Shown here piece by piece: positions 60,358-63,187 of a stretch of 63,187 nt of DNA. This stretch comes from Chloroflexota bacterium (GTDB lineage Bacteria; Chloroflexota; Limnocylindria; Limnocylindrales; CSP1-4). Every line of letters starts with the position of its first letter. Positions within the stretch are counted from its first letter, which is position 1. The notes below the pieces were generated by a model, which did no database searches, was not told the DNA's origin, and saw nothing but the letters and a program-made list of their open reading frames with translations. The DNA lies in the NCBI GenBank assembly GCA_021802585.1, contig JAJZRQ010000008.1:1-63187 (forward strand). The letters are read 5' to 3'. The translations under genes and the position numbers were made by a program.

Positions 60358-61065
60358 ATGGCCGAGGGGCGAGCCGCGCCGCCTCCCGCCGACGCCGCCC
60401 TCGTGGCGGCGGTCGCGGCGGGCTCCGAGGATGCCCTCGCCGAGCTCTACGACCGCCATGCCGCGGCCATCCACGCGACGGTCCTCCGGATCACCGGGGA
60501 CCGTCAGGTGGCGGAGGAGGTGGTGCAGGAGGTGTTCCTGGCGCTCTGGAACCGGGCCGAGCGCTTCGACCCGGCGGTGGGGTCGCTCTCCGCGTGGCTG
60601 GGCACGATCGCGCGGCACCGGGCGGTGGACCGCCTGCGCGCCGCCGGCCGGCGACCCCGGCTCGCGTCGCTCGCGCCCTCCGACGACGAGCCCGCCGCCG
60701 ATGCCCTCGAGCGCGCCGCCGCCGGGCGCCCCGGCCGGGGTTCCTTCGACGCGGCCGATCCCGTCGCCGCCAGCGAGGCGGCCGAGGCCCGGGCGGCGAT
60801 CAACCGCGCCCTCGCGACGATGCCCGAGCCGGAGCGCGAGGTGATCCTCCTCGCCTATCGCGACGAGCTGTCCCAGAGCGAGATTGCGACCCGGCTCGGG
60901 TGGCCGCTCGGGACGGTGAAGACCCGGACCCGTCGCGCCCTCGCCCGGCTGCGCGAGGCGCTCGCCGAGGCGTACGGTCCGGAGGTCGCCCCGCTGCGGC
61001 CCGACGAGCCCGCGGAGGCCCGCGGAGCGGGCGCGCCGGCGCGACGCGGCGGAGGGGAACGATGA
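60358..61065 (+). CDS. ECF-type RNA polymerase sigma factor (SigK-like)
   Basis: A 235-residue sigma factor. Region 2 reads LYDRHAAAIHATVLRITGDRQVAEEVVQEVFLALWNRAERFDPAVGSLSAWLGTIARHRAVDRLRA. Region 4 reads MPEPEREVILLAYRDELSQSEIATRLGWPLGTVKTRTRRALARLREAL. A Pro/Ala/Asp linker and tail are extra. Its stop overlaps the start of the anti-sigma gene (ATGA), the usual arrangement for membrane-tethered control. Confidence 0.93.
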   Translation: MAEGRAAPPPADAALVAAVAAGSEDALAELYDRHAAAIHATVLRITGDRQVAEEVVQEVFLALWNRAERFDPAVGSLSAWLGTIARHRAVDRLRAAGRRPRLASLAPSDDEPAADALERAAAGRPGRGSFDAADPVAASEAAEARAAINRALATMPEPEREVILLAYRDELSQSEIATRLGWPLGTVKTRTRRALARLREALAEAYGPEVAPLRPDEPAEARGAGAPARRGGGER

Positions 61066-61916
61066 TCGAGCACCGCGAGGTCCGCGAGGCCCTCGAGCTG
61101 GCGGCCGTCGAGCCCGGCGGCCTCGACCGGCTCGACGCGGGCGACACGGCGGAGGCGGTGGCGATCGCCGGCCACCTCGCCGGATGCCCGTCCTGCCTCG
61201 AGGAGCTCGGGAGGCTCCGCCGCGCCGACGCGATCCTCCGGCCGATCCTCGCGGCAGAGCCCGATCCGGCCCTCCGGGAGCGGACGCTCGCGCTCGTCCG
61301 GGCCGTGGGCGCCCCGCGCGGAGGCGCGGAATCGCGGGGGGACGTCGCCGCGCCGGGCGCGCCCGCCGCCGGGTCGCCGGAGCGGTCCGCCGTGCGACCG
61401 TCCGGCGCGGTGCCCCGGGGCCGCCGCCCCGGCCGCCCGCGGACGCCGGCCTGGATCGGCGCGCTCGCCGCCGTCCTCGTCATCGGCCTCGTCGGCGGGG
61501 CCCTCATCGCGGGCGGCTCCCGCCTCGGCCCCGGCGCCGACCCGGCGGCGGCCCTCGACCGCATCGCGCGGGAGACGGCCGCGCTCCTCGCCGTCGGCGA
61601 CGCCCGCCAGGTCGTCCTCCGCGACCCGGCCGGCCGGACCGCCGGCACGCTCGTCCTCTCGCCGTCCGCCGGGCGGATCGTCGTGACCGCGACCGGCCTG
61701 GACGCCCCGGCGTCCGGCACGGAGTACCGGTGCTGGGTCGAGGTCGGCGGCAGCCGCTCCATCCTCGGGACGATGTGGTGGGCGGGCGGGGTGGCGTGGT
61801 GGACCGGCGCGGTGGTGATCCCCGCCAACCTGCCCGCGGGCGTCGTCTACGGGGTGTCGCTCGCGGCGGCGGGCTCCTCGGCCCCGGGCAGCGTCGTCCT
61901 CACCGGGGGGCTCTGA
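61062..61916 (+). CDS. Anti-sigma factor, RskA-like
   Basis: A 284-residue protein with an N-terminal zinc-binding anti-sigma domain (AIAGHLAGCPSCLEELGRLRRAD, H-x3-C-x2-C). A basic linker follows, then one membrane helix (TPAWIGALAAVLVIGLVGGALIAGG, about 128-152) and an extracytoplasmic RskA/anti-sigma-K domain with VLRDPAGRTAGTLVLSPSAGRIVVTATGLDAPASGTEYRCWVE. It should hold the sigma factor at the membrane until its outer domain senses stress. Its 3' end overlaps the small convergent gene by 70 nt. Confidence 0.9.
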   Translation: MIEHREVREALELAAVEPGGLDRLDAGDTAEAVAIAGHLAGCPSCLEELGRLRRADAILRPILAAEPDPALRERTLALVRAVGAPRGGAESRGDVAAPGAPAAGSPERSAVRPSGAVPRGRRPGRPRTPAWIGALAAVLVIGLVGGALIAGGSRLGPGADPAAALDRIARETAALLAVGDARQVVLRDPAGRTAGTLVLSPSAGRIVVTATGLDAPASGTEYRCWVEVGGSRSILGTMWWAGGVAWWTGAVVIPANLPAGVVYGVSLAAAGSSAPGSVVLTGGL

Positions 61917-62089
61917 CGGGTCGGGGGGGCCGCCGGCGCGGCCCCGCGCCCCTCGGCCGCCGGGAGCTCGTCCGCGTCCCGGGCCGGCTCGTCCCCGATC
62001 TCGGGGACGGGACCGAGCGCGAGGTACGCGATCGAACCCCCGCCGACGAGCAGGAGCACGACGAGCCACCACAGGTACTCCGCGTCCAT
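61847..62089 (-). CDS. Small single-span membrane protein, convergent with the anti-sigma gene
   Basis: An 80-residue protein starting MDAEYLWWLVVLLLVGGGSIAYLALG, one membrane helix, then an acidic stretch (VPEIGDEPARDADELP) and a Pro/Ala/Thr-rich tail. GATACT (62099-62104, minus strand) lies 9 nt before the ATG and mirrors the promoter of lgt. The last 70 nt are antisense to the anti-sigma gene. No family is recognised. Confidence 0.55.
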   Translation of the reverse strand: MDAEYLWWLVVLLLVGGGSIAYLALGPVPEIGDEPARDADELPAAEGRGAAPAAPPTRQSPPVRTTLPGAEEPAAASDTP

Positions 62090-62098
62090 CCGGCGCGG

Positions 62099-62136
62099 AG
62101 TATCGCATGCCGCTCCGGCGCCGCCGCCGCTACACT
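62099..62136. promoter_or_regulatory. Divergent -10 boxes of the small membrane protein gene and lgt
   Basis: GATACT (minus, 62099-62104) and TACACT (plus, 62131-62136) each lie 9 nt before their ATG, and neither gene has a Shine-Dalgarno sequence. Confidence 0.5.
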
Positions 62137-62145
62137 CCGCGGGCG

Positions 62146-63075
62146 ATGATCAACTGGACCCCCGACCCGATCGCCTTCGCGATCGGCCCCCTCGCGATCC
62201 ACTGGTACGGCGTCATGTACGCCCTCGGCCTCGCCGCGACGTACGTCGTCGTCGAGCGCGAGGCGCGCCGCCGCGGCCTCGACACGGGCCTCCTCGTGAA
62301 CGGGATGATCGTCATCGCCGTGGCGGCGCTCATCGGGGGGCGGCTCTACCACGTCATCGACCAGTGGGACCGCTACCGGGACGACCTCCTCGCGATCGTC
62401 CTGCCGCCGTACACGGGGCTCGGGGTCTACGGCGGCATCCTCACCGGCTTCCTGGCCGGCGTCGCCTACGCTCGCTGGAAGAGGCAGTCGATCGTCGCGT
62501 GGGCCGACGTGGCGGCGCCGGGGATCCTCACGATGCAGGCGATCGCCCGCTGGGGGAACTTCTTCAACCAGGAGCTCTACGGTCCGCCGACGAACCTGCC
62601 GTGGGGGATCGCGATCGACTGCGCCCACCGCACCGCGACGTGGGCCTGCCCGCCCCTCGGGACGACGCCGCCCGACGCCCACTTCCACCCGCTCTTCCTC
62701 TACGAGTCGATCTCGGGCGCCATCGGCGCGCTCGTCCTCCTCACCCTCGCCCGGCGGGCCCGGTGGCTCCGGCCCGGCGACCTCGTCCTCCTCTTCTTCG
62801 CCTGGTACGGGACGACCCGCTTCGTCCTCGAGGCGATGCGCACGAACAACTGGACGTTCTTCGGGATCCCGACGGCGTCGATCATCAGCGCCGCCGTCGT
62901 CCTCGCCGCGCTCGCCGTCCTCGCCTGGCGCCACCGGCCCGGCGCCGCGCCCGCCGGGGCCGACGGCGCGGGACCCCCGGGGCCCGGTGCCGCGGAAGCC
63001 GTCGCGCCGGTCTGGTCGGGCGCGCCGGACGACCTCCCCGCTCCCGCCCCGGATCCGCCCGCCCCGCCGCGATGA
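62146..63075 (+). CDS. lgt: Prolipoprotein diacylglyceryl transferase
   Basis: A 309-residue membrane enzyme that adds diacylglycerol to lipobox cysteines. PLAIHWYGVMYALG at the N-terminus, HVIDQWDRYRDD, GGILTGFLAG, and the signature APGILTMQAIARWGNFFNQELYGPPTNLPWG (with the conserved Arg and Asn) are all present, and LYESISGAIGALVLL and TRFVLEAMRTNNW follow. The last 40 residues are a Pro/Ala/Gly tail not usual in the family. The true start is ATG 62146; an upstream in-frame ATG (62107) would include the promoter. It fits the lipoproteins encoded in this window (copper oxidase, amino-acid binding protein). Confidence 0.94.
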   Translation: MINWTPDPIAFAIGPLAIHWYGVMYALGLAATYVVVEREARRRGLDTGLLVNGMIVIAVAALIGGRLYHVIDQWDRYRDDLLAIVLPPYTGLGVYGGILTGFLAGVAYARWKRQSIVAWADVAAPGILTMQAIARWGNFFNQELYGPPTNLPWGIAIDCAHRTATWACPPLGTTPPDAHFHPLFLYESISGAIGALVLLTLARRARWLRPGDLVLLFFAWYGTTRFVLEAMRTNNWTFFGIPTASIISAAVVLAALAVLAWRHRPGAAPAGADGAGPPGPGAAEAVAPVWSGAPDDLPAPAPDPPAPPR

Positions 63076-63187
63076 CCGGCCGGCGGCGGCGAGCCGCCGC
63101 GAACATCCGGCTCGAGGAGATCCGGCGGGCCCGGGACGTGGCCCGGGAGGGCCTCGACTGGCTCGGCCGGCCGCCGGAGGTCCGCGC
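63072..63187 (+). CDS. Start of a further gene, cut by the right edge
   Basis: The ATG overlaps the lgt stop (ATGA). The first 38 codons give a basic, helical N-terminus (MTGRRRRAAANIRLEEIRRA, then RDVAREGLDWLGRPPEVR). The translational coupling to lgt supports a real gene. The product cannot be named from this fragment. Confidence 0.5.
   Translation, partial: MTGRRRRAAANIRLEEIRRARDVAREGLDWLGRPPEVR

Noticed and set aside
1-63187. CRISPR arrays, tRNA or rRNA genes, insertion sequences, phage genes or attachment sites
   Set aside because: No regularly spaced repeats, no cloverleaf with CCA-type ends, no rRNA-like stretches and no transposase, integrase or phage protein were seen. Codon use is even, and all gaps over 300 nt are accounted for.

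Overview
The window is a very GC-rich (roughly 70%) bacterial chromosome segment carrying about 58 genes on both strands, packed tightly with many ATGA or GTGA overlaps. It has no rRNA, tRNA, CRISPR array or insertion sequence that I can see. The gene content is FabI, an anaerobic-type NifJ, a four-subunit 2-oxoacid:ferredoxin oxidoreductase, a DevS/DevR-like pair, Hyp proteins, SufBD without SufC, and many -10 boxes placed directly before start codons. This would suit a GC-rich soil or sediment Chloroflexota (Limnocylindria/Ellin6529-like) better than an actinobacterium, but no marker gene here proves it.

Layout. 1-2.4 kb: Fur-family regulator, enoyl-ACP reductase, HAD phosphatase. 2.4-7.3 kb: amino-acid/organic-acid catabolism (P5C-type aldehyde dehydrogenase, class III aminotransferase, two-subunit CoA-transferase). 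7.4-11.7 kb: universal stress protein and two-domain multicopper oxidase, divergent from a histidine kinase and response regulator closely resembling DevS/DevR (DosS/DosR). 11.8-15.2 kb: NEW3-like surface protein with an ABC-2 exporter. 15.4-22.8 kb: CoA-transferase/hydrolase, then an operon of a stand-alone receiver, NifJ and a dihydroorotate-dehydrogenase-like protein. 22.8-31.6 kb: korDABC and, divergently, hypFCDE. 31.7-34.9 kb: a sulfur-carrier operon arsR-dsrE-tusA-dsrE2-tusA-SQR-like flavoprotein. 35-43 kb: aminotransferase, polar amino-acid ABC transporter, phosphotriesterase-like protein, OsmC-like protein, YcaQ-like glycosylase. 43-50 kb: MarR/RND efflux pair and two secreted proteins with Pro/Thr/Ser linkers. 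50-53.6 kb: sufB-sufD-Rieske behind a duplicated promoter. 53.7-63.2 kb: secreted protein, penicillin acylase, ornithine-cyclodeaminase-like protein, rubrerythrin-VIT1 fusion, Lrp, ECF sigma/anti-sigma pair, Lgt, and the start of another gene.

How the genes may work together. The middle 25 kb reads as a low-oxygen or low-potential redox block: two ferredoxin-dependent 2-oxoacid oxidoreductases, hydrogenase maturation, sulfane-sulfur trafficking and a copper oxidase with a stress protein. A DevR-like regulator lies in the same block. Palindromes of the form GGGCC-N4-GGCCC, the same geometry as the mycobacterial DosR box, stand upstream of the nifJ and hypF operons. Degenerate copies stand upstream of the copper oxidase, the arsR-dsrE operon and kor. 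The main proposal is that the window holds a DevSR-type regulon together with its regulator. A second shared element, ATGCGCATGTGTC, links the copper-oxidase and arsR-dsrE promoters.

A second genome-wide-looking feature is leaderless transcription: at least eight genes have a TANNNT-like box 6 to 7 nt before ATG or GTG. This was used to choose several starts.
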